DNA of 64,000 bases from Telopea speciosissima (GCF_018873765.1 NC_057925.1:43183010-43247009), one strand, 5' to 3'. Counted from the first letter of the stretch, positions 23,542 through 34,660 are shown. Program-made: numbers and translations. The notes: generated from the letters alone by a model not told the origin.

Positions 23542-23894
23542 GAAATGAATTGAGTGGGAATGGAGTTGGTACAAGCGTTGCAGCCGACCAGTACGCATCT
23601 GATGTGATCTCTCTCAAAAAAAGAGTGCATAATATCTACAGGGGTTTTCATGTAAAGCCATTAATCATAACACCAGGGGGATTCTTTGATGCAAACTGGT
23701 TCACAGAACTAGTAAATAAAACACCCAGATCGCTGGATGCTGTCATGCATCACATATATAATCTTGGCCCAGGTATCTTACTCAAAATGTAGACAAATTT
23801 CACTTAATATCCATGCCTTAAAACTTAAATGTTACCTTTAAACATTTCCTTTTCCGGAATTTAGGTGTCGATACCCATCTGATTGACAAGATCT

Positions 23895-24015
23895 GAAATT
23901 TAGGTGTTTGCATTGATTCAAATGTAACATCCATAGATTAGAGTATCTTTAGATTTGTAATTCTAATAGTTGGTTATCCTAATTCTGAAACCTGAATCTA
24001 TCAGAATGTAATCTC
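23895..24015. repeat. Third copy of a short D-segment sequence at the heparanase breakpoint
   Basis: From GGTGTTTGCATT through CTGAAACCTGAATCTA..AGAA.GTAATCT this resembles 14500-14570 and 29810-29882 of the two D segments, with an extra ~40 bases inside. It begins exactly where heparanase coding similarity stops. Confidence 0.5.
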
Positions 24016-24467
24016 CTGGAGTTCGAAGATAGGATGTCTACCAGTGGGTTCAGTATCTTTCTTGGGCCTAACATTATCTCTTGGAGTTTGAAGAAGCAGC
24101 CTACGGTGGCTCGCTATAGCACCAAATCTGAGTACAAAGGTGTTGCAAACACCGCTTCTGAACTCCTTATGCTACAGTACTTACTTCAAGAACTTGGCTA
24201 CTCTCCTCCTCGTTCGCCCATTATCTGGTGTGACAACATTAGGGCTACGTATCTTGCCGCCAATCCTGTCTTTCGTGTGCGAACAAAACACTTCAAAATT
24301 TATTATCATTTCATTTGTGACCAGGTTACGAAGAAGCTACTTGATGTTCAGATCATTCTACCCTAGATCAAACTGTCGATATTCTGACCAAACCTACGGC
24401 CATCATCAGGTTTGAGTCTCTTCGTTCCAAGCTTACTGTGGTCGACCCTCAGTTGCGCTTGAGGGGG
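24016..24467 (+). pseudogene. 3' end of a second Copia element (RNase H, PPT)
   Basis: RNase H C-terminal motifs: STSGFSIFLG, ISWSLKKQPTVARYSTKSEYK, WCDNIRATYLAANP and KHFKIYYHF. These are a different Copia lineage from the element at 15830-22991. The tail runs through DILTKP to LRLRGC and a GAGGGGG tract at 24461-24467. Upstream gag-pol is absent, so the fragment was joined here by rearrangement. Confidence 0.88.
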
Positions 24468-24729
24468 TGTAACAGTACACATCAACCATTTGAGTCTTCT
24501 ACCAAGATAGAACACGACTCTATCAAGATAGCTCCCAGCCAACCTGCTTCCTATAAAACTCTTTGTTATTCTTATCCATTGTAACACCATACACTGTTGT
24601 TGTTATCCTTTGTAATCTCTCATAGTTTGTAACTAATTTACAAGTTATAAATACATGGGAAACTCACATACGACGATGTGAGAAAATCCACTTCAGTAAT
24701 AACTCTTTCAACTTTCTCGTAACTTATCA
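24468..24729 (+). repeat. LTR of the second Copia element (262 bp)
   Basis: Begins TGTAACAGTACAC right after the PPT and ends CTTATCA. A TATAAATACATGGG motif near 24645-24658 could be its TATA region. It is followed at once by TGTATCAGAGCT, which resembles a tRNA-Met primer site. Confidence 0.75.
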
Positions 24730-24734
24730 TGTAT

Positions 24735-24930
24735 CAGAGCTACTCCCAAATCAGCTCTAATATGATCATTCCTTACTTTAACTTTCCTATCTTTTTTTTC
24801 CACTTATTCATCTCAACTTCTTCATCTCGACTACATTGAGTTTATCTATATGATGTTTCTCAACTGCCCAACATTCCGCACCCGTCAAATTATTGTCCTA
24901 TAAAATATTTTCCTTTAGACACAAGCAATA
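24735..24930 (-). mobile_element. LINE (RTE-like) 3' fragment in copy D-B
   Basis: Counterpart of 10800-10990. The opening phrase, ATCAGCTCTAATATG, matches the LINE at 41806-41820. Confidence 0.55.
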
Positions 24931-25043
24931 TACAGGAAATGTAAACTTTAAAAAGTCGAGGAAAGAGAAAAAATATCATTTGCAATAGTAAGCGTCACCT
25001 AGACTAGAGAAGTTCTCATGTGAAGTAGAGCAAAGATTATAGT

Positions 25044-26805
25044 TTAACAATCCGAGCAGAGCACTAGAGCTGTGAAATGAAATTGTTGGGCGAACAAAAG
25101 GCCATCCAAAAGCACTTTAGCCTTCATTACAAAGGCTAAGAAGCTAAAGTCAGCCTTAGATTGTGCAACAATGAAAGTACCAATAGCAATCAAGAGAAGC
25201 ACACCCCTTTCATCTCGTTTAGTTGTGGAGGACCAAGCGCCATCAGAGTGCACCAAAGCATGAGATGAAGGAACATGCATGCACCCATGTGACTTGAATA
25301 AGGGCCAAGGGTGGACCAGTTAGAGGTATTTGGCCAAGAAAGCCAATATAATTGTCCTCCACAACAGCATGAATGCACACATAGTGTCCAGTAGACATGG
25401 TTAAAGTTGGCTAAAGATGACTCAATTCCGAGTCTTCAAGATTTGCCAGGATAAGGAAGACTATTGAATATTGAAATCTAACCGATTAGGTGTACATCTT
25501 TGAATGGAGTGGAGATGAAAGTGAACCAGTCTTTAAACTGAGCACCTTCGAATTCTGTAGAATCTAGCCGAAGTGGAGAGGCACAGCAGTAAGCCACAGC
25601 AAAAGGGCAACAAAACAACATATGAATAATTGATTCAACCTCAACATTGCACACAAGGAAAAGAGGTTGAGGAGATAAGTGGCCGAAAAAAATAAAATTT
25701 ATTACCAAGGTGTTAGAGCTACAATGCCGAAAGAACAGTTTAGTTTTGGTAGGACATTTAGACTCCATAGATGAGTCCTGAATGGATCAAAAGAGGTGGA
25801 AGCTCCACTGCTACAATGGGAAAAAGTGAAATGGTAAGCAATTTTCACAGAAAAAATCCTAGTCTCTGTAAAAGCCCTCCAATTTGTACATGAATTCATC
25901 TTGTATTCGTAGAAAGGAAGTGGTTGTCCCACGTCGAACGCCACTGTCTCTACATCTTTACATGATGCATGAGGCTAGACTAGGACATGTCAAGGTGTTT
26001 CATATACCTCTCATCACACCTTTGCCAATATGGTGCTCAAACCGTCCAGTGGTACAACCTTTTTAATATACCCAAAGATATGAGGTTAAGGGTTGTGATT
26101 TCACTAAGGGTAAGTTACGTGTCTCCGCACTGAGCTCATGACTACGCCATGTGGCTTCTTCGGGGTTAAGCAATTGGAGTGTCGAGGCCGACAAACTAGT
26201 AATGTGAACTCCACGTAAAGAAGTAATCCGGATGTCCTTGTATATTGAAGTTAAGGCCTCATTACCATCTCACCTCCGAAGGCTGCAATTAAGGATATCT
26301 CTACCCTTCAGAAGACTCTTCCAAGCCCATGATCTATTCTGTCGTCCAGTAGTTTCAAGAAAAGTAGTTTGAGAGAAGTATTTCCCTTTTAAAACACGCA
26401 CCCGTAGAACCTCACTATTATGAAGAATCTGCCAACCTTAAGGAGTTAACAAAGCTATGGTAAAACTCTCGAAGTCATGAAAACCCAAGCCACCAACCAA
26501 TTTGCCCAATTAATCCAACATACTCCTTTATTTAACTCACAACAAGTGTTAATAGGAATTAGAAACATAGACATAGCATAAGATGAAATACTAGTAACAA
26601 CTAAGTTAATGAGAATTTCTATGTCTGCAACTGATCGAGAGGAGGATTTCCTTCTAGTAGCTAATTTTGAGTGAATCCTTTCCACTATATTGGAAAACAA
26701 AGATTTCTTAGTTCTTCCAAAATATGTTAAAAGAGCATGGTATTTTCCATGATTGGTCACCACAGTTAAACCTGTGAGATTAGATATATCTGCATTGATG
26801 CACAC
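25044..26805 (-). mobile_element. L1-type LINE remnant, 3' half, in copy D-B
   Basis: Counterpart of 11065-12898, with the same domain order: RT C-terminal part, linker, zf-RVT and RNase H-like. It has independent frameshifts, and a short deletion removes part of the YFWRKN region. Confidence 0.8.
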
Positions 26806-27227
26806 GAGTGTTAAGGTTAAAGGGGATATTGGACTTTCTCATATTAATCTCTGACCTCAATACAAGATAGTATTCATGTAAGAGTTTTATAAGAGTTTGA
26901 TTTTCTCCTTTCCATGACTTAGAATAAAACACCATATATTCATATGTAAAGAGTAAATGAGAGACACATGGTTCACCTCTTATAGTTCTAGTACTAGAGA
27001 TCTTTTATTATTATTATTATGGGAAAAGGAACTCTACCCGGTGATGTGTGTGGGCGTGTACTTGTGCCCAACATAGCCCAGCAACAAAAGAACGTCGTAC
27101 CCCAAACCTTTCAATCTTTTCAGGGGGTGTGGTAGTCTTTTTGCGTCAAACTGTGTCTAGACGTATGCTCCAGGTACACACCCACACACAACACCGATTT
27201 GTGTTCTTTCTCCCTATTATTATTATT

Positions 27228-28490
27228 AGGGAAAATTTCACGGACACCCCCTAAAAGTATCCAATATCTCAGAAACTTACCATACTTGGTCAAAATGTCA
27301 CAGACACCCCCTATTTTTATGAATTGATTTCAATTTAGTCCACTCTGTTAGTCTCTACAGTTAAGTGTCTGTTAACTCTTTTTAAATGGCAAAATTACCC
27401 TTACCACAATGAAATCCCTATAATACCCTTAATGATGAATTAATGATGTTAGAAGTTAGTTTTTAGAAAAAGACAATTTTGCCCTTGTTTTTATTCAATA
27501 CTTTTTTTTTATTCCTTTTTTCTCCCCTTCTTCTCCTTCTGCTGTTTCTTCCGCCGCCGCCACCACCACCACAACTGCCACCCCCTCCAGCCCTCGTTCT
27601 ATGTCCGCCCAATTTCCTCCTCATCTCCTTCTTCTCTGCCCGGGTTTTCTCTTCTTCTTCCTAATCTTCTTCTATTTTTTCTGCTCCAAATTTCTTTGCA
27701 CCACAGCTGACAATGGATTCCAGAGAGCTTGAAAGCCAATGGATTCTGATGCTGTGTTGGGTTTGGAAAAATGGGAATAAAAGAAAAGAAATAGGGATCC
27801 GATGGTTATTGGGAGGGAAAATGGAAAAGGAAATCAAAGACATGATGGGATCAGAAATGATAAATTAGTTGAGGATGGGTGTGGTCATGGCTGGAATTCA
27901 GATTGGGGTTTTGTTTAGACAAGGCTGTGGGTTAGATTAGAAGTGAAAAGAAATGAAGAGGAGAATCGGGGATGGTGGGATGAGGGTTTTTAGAATGAAA
28001 ATGATAAAATAAATAAATAAATAAAGAGAAAAGAATAGGGATGAAAGGAGAAATAGGGGTTAATGGAGATGATGGCGGTTTTAGCAGAGATGGGTTTTGA
28101 GAGAGGGTCGGTGATGGGGTTTCGGAAATGGAAGATGTATTTGCCTCGTTTTGTCGCTCTTCTTTAGTTCGCATTCTCCTTGCCTTGCCGATGGTAATGG
28201 TCATCGTAGCCGGAGCAGGTGATGGTCGCGGAGCGGAGCCATAGAGGGAAGAAGATGAAATGACAATTTTTTCCTTTTCTTTAAGTAACTAAGGGGTAAA
28301 ATGGATATTTAGGGAAGAAGATGAAATGACAGCTTTGTCCTTTTATTTAAATAACTAAGGGGCAAAATGGATATTTCACCTTTGGGTACTAACTGTGCTT
28401 AACGTTTGGGGTGTCTATGACATTTTGACCAAGTATGGTAAGTTTATGAGAAATTGGATACTTTTAGGAGGTGTCCGTGAAATTTTCCCT
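27228..28490. mobile_element. MULE-like non-autonomous DNA transposon, ~83-bp TIRs
   Basis: The left end starts AGGGAAAATTTCACGGACAC, and the right end is its reverse complement. Similarity extends inward about 83 bp (27228-27310 with 28408-28490) with a handful of mismatches. It lies in an ATT microsatellite that is uninterrupted in copy D-A (13243-13263), so D-A shows the empty site. The microsatellite hides the target duplication. The interior is gene-like in composition (Pro-codon-rich CCGCCGCCACC stretch near 27550) but has no transposase. Long TIRs and size suggest a Mutator-type element, possibly one carrying captured host sequence. Confidence 0.8.
28246..28377. repeat. Two-copy 66-bp tandem repeat inside the MULE-like element
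   Basis: The unit GGGAAGAAGATGAAATGACA... to ...AAATGGATATTTA occurs at 28246-28311 and 28312-28377 with about eight differences. It sits just inside the right TIR. Confidence 0.85.
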
Positions 28491-29220
28491 CATGATTATT
28501 ATTATTTGGGGGTGGGGGGGGGTGGTGGTGTTGTGAAAATGGAATTGCATCCCAGGACGTGACTACAACAGTCTAAGTTCCTTACCACTTGATTTTTTTT
28601 TTCCTTTTCTGGTAAAACTTACCACTTGATTAAGAGGTGGATGAATATGGTATATTGCATGCAAGTGACGATTATATGACGTTATTATGTTTGATGGCAC
28701 ATACCGTGAACCATACAATCATAAATAAAGATCTTAAACAAATGGGCCAGCGTAGGGCCAGGCCACACCAATAATCCGTCATTGGTGAATCCGATCCGGA
28801 TCGGATCGGAATCGGTTCTTAAGAACCTTAGAATCAATCCTCAGATAAAAAAAACAGAGAATTTCTGGGGGATTTTCGGGTGTGAATCAGCTGTGTCAGA
28901 CCGGTGGAAATTGGGATCGATCACGACCGATTTCGATTTGAATCTGCTGATACACTGATCCAACTTCCAATTCTTAAAACCCTGGTCAACTCTGGACCTT
29001 AGAAAATTTGGGAACGATAATAATATAGATACGTATACGTACAACAATTAAACGTCAAACAACAATAATACTTTTTAAAAAATCCGGCATAATAAAACAC
29101 GTATGTTAATAATATGATATGTGTTTAATACGTGTTTAATATAGGCCACCTTGTAAGTTAAAATAGGAATATATATTCACTATGTGACACACATGCACCA
29201 CCTAATAAACAAAACAATAG

Positions 29221-29303
29221 CATGTGGACGGTGATTTTATCAAAAGGAAAACGCAATAAATCCTAGCTAAACTTTTGGTATGCAGAAAATCACCGTCCAC
29301 ATG
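29221..29303. repeat. Inverted repeat in copy D-B
   Basis: Same hairpin as 13860-13942, arms 29221-29240 and 29284-29303, with one mismatch (T to G) in the right arm. Confidence 0.8.
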
Positions 29304-30424
29304 GTATCCTCTATTCCAACTCAACGCTAAACTTTTGGTATGCACCATGCAAGGCATAAAATCCTCTAACCTCATCCGATTTGAGCATTAGATGTAGATT
29401 CGTCGACTGCCGGTGAATTCAAACGGGAACCAAGATGGGACCAAGAAGGGGAGTAGTCAGGGGCTCAAGGACGACGGATTTGGGGTTTTGTTTTGATTTT
29501 TTTTTTTTTAAATGTAACAAACCTAAGTAAAATGTATAATATGCTTATAATACATGTATAATATGACACCTTTAAAAAAGATGTTTTTTTCTTATAAATG
29601 CATTTGTACTTTAAAATACATTTTGAATTAAATATTCAGATACATATATAATATGGGTATAATATGAGTATTTACTAACTATCCGACTCTGGAGTATGAC
29701 CTTGGAGACAGTGCTACTACTCACCAATTAAATCCAAATCCCAAAAACGGAGAATTGACCCTGGCAAACTAAAATTGGTAACATTGCGTTTGGTTGCGTA
29801 AATCTTTGGGTGTTTGTATTGTAATTCTAACATTTAGTTACCCTCATTCTAAAACCTGAATCTACCATAAAGTAATCTGATTCAATTGGATTGACCAACC
29901 ATGATTAGAATTTGAGCCATTTAGGAATGGTTGCACACGTGGAAGAACACCTTCGTGTCAATGCCGTCCACGTTGGACCATTATCTCCTCTATTTATGGT
30001 TAATTGGGCTCAAGTGCCTAATGCTTAAGTGGGTTCAAATCCCAACTTACCCAACCCGATAAAACACACGCACAAGAACACAGTACACATCCCTCGGGCC
30101 ATATTTGACTTTGACACTCAAAGTCTCTTCCATTCACAACTTGAGCTTTTTTTTTTGCTTACACACGGTGGATTGGTGGACATAAAGGGTTGACCTGTAA
30201 CAAGTCATCACCGACTTTCTCGAAACCTAAAACTAAAAAATAAAGGGATTTGTGGGCTCATGCTTCATGGTCAGTCCATCTCAACGGCCCACCACATTGG
30301 TAATTGGAAGAGAGGAATTTAATCGTCCCTGTCTCCTCCGGCATCGGAACGCCACACCGCCGGTCCTCATCGCTTATACAGAGTCACTCACACAACCATA
30401 TCACACTGTACACAGTAAAGCGTT

Positions 30425-31717
30425 TCAATAAAAACTTTTAATTGAAACTGAAGAAAGTAAAAATTCCTTTTCCCGTGCAAACTCATAATTGGGATTGGAA
30501 GATACAGTTAAAGCACCAACATCTTTACAGGTTATAGAAAAGCTGCTACTATTGCTACCACTACTATTTATGTTGTAAGGGATGTGGTGTTCAACTCCAT
30601 TAATGACGGAAGAGCTTCTTTTAAGCAACTCCAGCTCTACTTCGTCACTCATCCAGACCGTATAAGCCGACCCACTAGTCTCCGCGTAGTTCTTGCTTCT
30701 GACTGTGACCCAATTTTTGTCCCAAGTCCAATCGGGCAGCTTTGGAGTCGAAGATGACGATGGGTGGTCTACGATCAGCAGCCGGATTCTTTCTGCCGGA
30801 GAATTTGAAGAACCCAATACCAATTGCTTGGGCACATGAAGTGGTGGTGTCTCTGTATCTGATTCTTCCAATGAGTCCCAAAAGCCTTGATCGAGTATGC
30901 TTGTGGGAGAAATTGAAGTGGTAGAGCCCTGAATTTGCTTCGAATCTTCATCGAGAAATGGGTGTTTAAGGAGCTGATCTGCCGTCCATCGCTCCTTTGG
31001 ATTTCTCTTGAGACATTTGCTCAGAAAATCCTTTGCTTCCTCCGACAGTAAACTTGGAAAATCCGGCATATCAGAAGAAAATGCGATCCGGTGAAGAGCA
31101 GAGACTGGGTCTGAAACATCTGGCCATGGAGGACGTCCTGTGGCCATCTCAATTACGGTACATCCCAGGGCCCATACGTCTGCCGGAAAACTCTGTTCAT
31201 CACCTCTAGCCACTTCAGGTGCCATGAAAACAGGGGTCCCTGCAATCGGCATCGCCGGCGCCTGCTCGTCGACACTTCTCGTGCAACCCAAGTCGGCAAT
31301 TTTGGCACCATCAACTCCAATCAAAACATTCCGACCCTTAATGTCACAATGCACGAGACCACGGGAGTGAAGGTAATCTAAACCCTGTAAAATTGCTCGA
31401 GTGTGAGACCGGATTTCAGATTCCTGGAGGCGACCACCGTGGTCTTGAACAGCTTCGGTGAGGGTTCCACCGGAGATATACTCCATGAAGAGATTGTACA
31501 TGAGCCGACCATTCTCATACGTTACGTCGCTTCCAACGTAACCAACTATGCGAGGACAATTGATCAAAGAGAGAACACTCTGTTCTCTTTGCAGGAATTC
31601 TGATCTGGAAATCTCTGCAGATTTCACTGCAAAAATCTCACCGGTCCGACGAGACATAGCGAGGGAAACGGTGGCGGAAGAGCCACGGCCAATGATGCGG
31701 CCTCTGGTCCATTCCAT
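30425..31717 (-). CDS. MAP kinase kinase kinase, MAPKKK17/18-like, single exon
   Basis: A 430-residue Ser/Thr kinase that would phosphorylate MAP2Ks in a stress MAPK cascade. The start MEWTRGRIIGRGSSATV is typical of the plant MAPKKK17/18/19/20 group. Features: Gly-rich loop about 10-17, ATP-binding Lys32 (AVKSAE), catalytic loop HCDIKGRN with Asp125, magnesium motif as DLG (142-144) rather than DFG, GTPVFMAPE at 160-168, and the domain end near HPFL about 255. The ~170-residue C-terminal tail is Ser-rich and has a conserved-looking DWTWDKNWVTVRS segment. No introns, as usual for this group. The last 58 bp are duplicated at 15116-15173. Clade members are known for ABA and stress signalling; that role here is inferred. 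Confidence 0.95.
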   Translation of the reverse strand: MEWTRGRIIGRGSSATVSLAMSRRTGEIFAVKSAEISRSEFLQREQSVLSLINCPRIVGYVGSDVTYENGRLMYNLFMEYISGGTLTEAVQDHGGRLQESEIRSHTRAILQGLDYLHSRGLVHCDIKGRNVLIGVDGAKIADLGCTRSVDEQAPAMPIAGTPVFMAPEVARGDEQSFPADVWALGCTVIEMATGRPPWPDVSDPVSALHRIAFSSDMPDFPSLLSEEAKDFLSKCLKRNPKERWTADQLLKHPFLDEDSKQIQGSTTSISPTSILDQGFWDSLEESDTETPPLHVPKQLVLGSSNSPAERIRLLIVDHPSSSSTPKLPDWTWDKNWVTVRSKNYAETSGSAYTVWMSDEVELELLKRSSSVINGVEHHIPYNINSSGSNSSSFSITCKDVGALTVSSNPNYEFAREKEFLLSSVSIKSFY

Positions 31718-31780
31718 GGCTGATCGAATTGGGATTGGAAAGAAAATGGTTTTAGTTAACGTTGGTCGTGTGAAGGTCTT

Positions 31781-31788
31781 TATTTATA
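31781..31788 (-). promoter_or_regulatory. TATA box candidate of the MAPKKK gene
   Basis: The minus strand reads TATAAATA about 65 bases upstream of the start codon, inside a TA microsatellite (31788-31804) that could give several alternative TATA positions. The implied 5' UTR is about 30-40 bases. Confidence 0.5.
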
Positions 31789-31933
31789 TATATATATATA
31801 TATATGTACAAGTAAAGACTGTAAAAGGATTTGGTAAGTTTGGCGCATTAAATTACAATTTTACCCTTCTTAATTAGGAGTAGAAGGTAAACTGTGTTAG
31901 ACAATGGGCGGCCGTCATTAGGATTTGTAATTA

Positions 31934-32001
31934 AGGGACGCGTGGAAGACTTGACGGCGGTTGCTTGGCTTCCAGATGATAAGCTCACATGGTGACACGT
32001 G
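31934..32001 (-). promoter_or_regulatory. G-box/ABRE-like CACGTG and ACGCGTGG motif upstream of the MAPKKK gene
   Basis: A palindromic CACGTG lies at 31996-32001 in the context GACACGTGAG, and GGGACGCGTGG at about 31936-31946 resembles the ABA coupling element CE3. Both lie 220-285 bases upstream of the start codon. ABRE plus CE3 is an established ABA-responsive pair, and this clade of MAP3Ks is ABA-induced. The functional link is an inference. Confidence 0.5.
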
Positions 32002-32009
32002 AGCATGTG

Positions 32010-34290
32010 CGAATATTTCGGTGTGGACCTTGTGAACACACATTTGTTTCCTTGTACATTCACGCACTTAAATCTCAGATTTTTCAAAAGCAAAAAAAAA
32101 GAAAACAGAGGAACTGAGGAAGGGAGGAGACTACAAGAAAGAATAATTTGTTTTTGTTTGTTTGTTTGTTTGTTGTGAAAATGTTTTTTAAGGGTGGGTG
32201 AGGGTAAGGCAAGGTTAGCATTGGATACGATGGTGATTTGAGATATTCTAAGCACCTTTATGCATTTACATTAAAACACAATTATGTGAAGTTTTTGGAG
32301 AACAAAAAATAAAAAATCTGGTCAAGAGACATGAAGACTAGCCCAAGCTTGATAAATGATGATATTCCGATAGAGTATGTTCATTTTTAATCAAGTTAAT
32401 TAAACTCTGAGTTAGGTCAATAGAGCACCTTTATTGCCTCCTCTGGTCACCTTGGCTCTCTCCAGGCTTTTCCACAAACCCTTCATTCGATGCTAACATA
32501 TTTATAACGACGACAAATAAATTTTGTATGGAGCACCAAATTCTAGTACCTTCTAGTATCTTTGTCTCTCATATCCTAACATATGATGCCTAGAAGGAAG
32601 AATGAGATCCAATTCCTTGAGAGATCAACAATGGCACTTCGAATTGGAATGTAGTAATAGGGTTGGAGATGAACTGGACGAGGAGGAAGCAGCAACCTTA
32701 ATCATTTTTTTTTCTATATATTATTAGAAATTCAGAATTTAATGATATACGATATCACTGATTTTTTTAATGAATTTTACATAATTAATGTATTTAAAAA
32801 ATAGAAAAAAAAATGACATGTCCTAACCATATATATTAGACTCACTCGACTCACCAGATTTTGAAGAGGGGAAGTTGAGTAAAAAGACATGATTTTCCAA
32901 ATATGAAAAATTAGTATAGAATTTCATGACCTCCCTAGATCCTGTAGTGACAAGAGCCTCGTGCATTAGATACGTCCTTTTAGAAAAGAATTTCATGACA
33001 ATGTGACCAATCACTTATTGGTTCTTCGTCGTCCCTCAGATCGGAATCAAAAATTTCTTTGTTAGATTTTAAATTGAGAATTTTAATTGAGTCTAGAATA
33101 TAATTGGGGGAGGGGTTGAATCTGAAAAGATTGAGAAGATTAGGGAGATGGGGAAAACCTATAAATTTTAAATAATATAAGAAGAGGGAGGGGGGGGATG
33201 AACTTGGTTACTTAGGGAGGGAGGGAGGGACTAAGGAGGGAATAAGGATTTGGTTTGGAGAAGAAGTTAAGGGAAAGGGATCTTAACAACTCATGATTTG
33301 GGAAAAAGCCAAAGGCAAAGGCAAAGGAAGATGAGGAGGAGTGGATTACCCAAATAAGGGTTGCTGAGGGGTTGGGGGAGTCTTAGTTGTAACGAACACT
33401 ACCTCCTCCAAATTCTAAATAATTTTGAGTAGAGATTGAGTAGAGAGAATGTCATATAATAGAGAAAAAGTTAGAAAGAAACTTGGATTGGATAATTCTC
33501 AATGATTCACAGTTTTGAGTGGTTGAGAGAAGAGAAGAAGAAAGTGGCATAACCGACAGGTAGAATTTGGTAGTTAGTTTATAAAGAGAATTCCTCATCC
33601 ATCCCTTAATTCTTGTTGCTTTTCTTTCCAGTTTCCAAGCTTCTTACTACTAACTACTAACCGTCCCTCTCTCTCTCTCTCTCTCTCATATCTCTCCCTC
33701 TTTGTTTCTTTTCTTTTCTTTCCTGGGGTTTTGGCTAATTGGGTTTTGGCTTTTGGTAAGAGTTCCAGTCCCCGCTGTCCCAATGCGTAGCTTGCAAGCA
33801 ACCCCAATCATTTTAAAAAAACACTTGTTTCTCACGCACTCTTCAATTCTCTCTCACAAGAAGTGTGTGGTGGTGTGTTAGTTTAATAGTTAATTAGGGA
33901 TGAGTGAGTGAGTGGTAGCGTTTCTTAGTTTCATGAGTTGGGTGGAGGCAGTGAACCAACGTTTTCCTTATTCTCTGATATAAATTTTATTTTAATCTTA
34001 ATTTGTTTTAATTTTACCTACTAATTAACTAACTAATTTGCTAATATGTGGACAAATCAGCTGTTGCCATTTTACTACTTCCTCTTTTTCTTTTCCTCCA
34101 TCGACTTTGACAGAGTTGTTGATGATGTTTCCAACTTTCGATGGAGTCGTCACAACGGCAGCTGAGTGAGTGGTGGAGACACCGGAGACTACGGTGGTTG
34201 TACGGTTGTACCTTCTCAGCAGCCGCCTCTCTTCAGATAAAGACACGTGTTGACATCTGCTGCTGTGTCAGCCGATGTCCAACTCTGGGA
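32010..34290. other. Intergenic, no gene recognised
   Basis: AT-rich DNA with a TTTG run (about 32150-32173), a G-rich stretch (33188-33240) and a TC microsatellite (33667-33687). Short ORFs are unsupported. Confidence 0.6.
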
Positions 34291-34299
34291 TGCGTTGGA

Positions 34300-34660
34300 G
34301 AGGAGCCGGATCCATAAATAAGTGGGAAAAGGGAGAGGGTTTTCTAGGAAGCAACGTCTCATAAGTTTCACAACACATGTTCTCAACATGTTTATCAAAC
34401 CCCTTTCTCAAGGTATCCAATAAATTATCTATTGAATCAACCTTGGCAATAGAAATATCGTCATGTTGCAATGTCTCTCTAATGCAATGATACTTTCGAT
34501 CAATGAGCTTATTCTTTTGATGTGCTCTTGCTTCTTTGATTTGTGCAATAGTCCCCTTGTTATCACACTATAATAGGATAGGGTGTCTGGCGAGCTCAAA
34601 TACCACTTCTAGTTTGTTAAAGAATTTTTTTGAATCAAACATTTTTCTTAATTAATTGTT
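34300..34660 (-). pseudogene. Copia RNase H C-terminal remnant
   Basis: The minus strand, across frames, shows HPILL, then CDNKGTIAQIKEARAHQKNK, KYHCIRETLQHDDISIAKVDS, and a KHVENMCC end. This is the usual tail of a Copia RNase H, here without LTRs or upstream pol. Confidence 0.75.

Larger units (their letters stand above)
15174..23894 (+). pseudogene. Heparanase-like (GH79) gene fragment, truncated at both ends, split by Copia
   Basis: Family: plant heparanase-like/beta-glucuronidase (GH79), secreted or membrane-associated, acting on cell-wall glycans. Exons seen: 15252-15288 (DLNNTILLNAVK), 15390-15570 (FKPSKIRLSGTLQDKVIYE ... GFSEGCLPMSRWDEL), 15735-15829 continued at 22997-23050 (FGLNALSGRTL ... 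YTIHGWELG), 23542-23771 (GNELSGNGVGTS ... SLDAVMHHIYNLGPG) and 23865-23894 (VDTHLIDKI). All junctions are GT-AG and in phase. The acid/base Glu lies in the GNELSG motif. The signal peptide and first exons are missing, and the coding sequence stops at DKI, before the nucleophile-bearing part. A Copia element interrupts the third exon. Apart from that, the seen exons are open, so loss of function looks recent. Confidence 0.9.
24726..30482. repeat. Segmental duplication, copy D-B
   Basis: Collinear with 10794-15173. It carries an extra MULE-like element (27228-28490) and a few short indels; for example, about 40 bases present at 12580-12625 are missing near 26525. Its right end overlaps the last 58 bp of the intact kinase gene, so this copy keeps the native junction with that gene. 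Confidence 0.93.

Noticed and set aside
27479..27664. Pro/Leu-rich ORF at the MULE left interior
   Set aside because: Low-complexity CT and CCG repeats; at most a relic of captured sequence, not a supported gene.
30742..31603. Plus-strand ORFs opposite the kinase gene
   Set aside because: They are antisense shadows of a clear kinase coding sequence.
33595..33807. 70-codon minus-strand ORF with Arg/Glu repeats
   Set aside because: It is the complement of a TC microsatellite; no other support.
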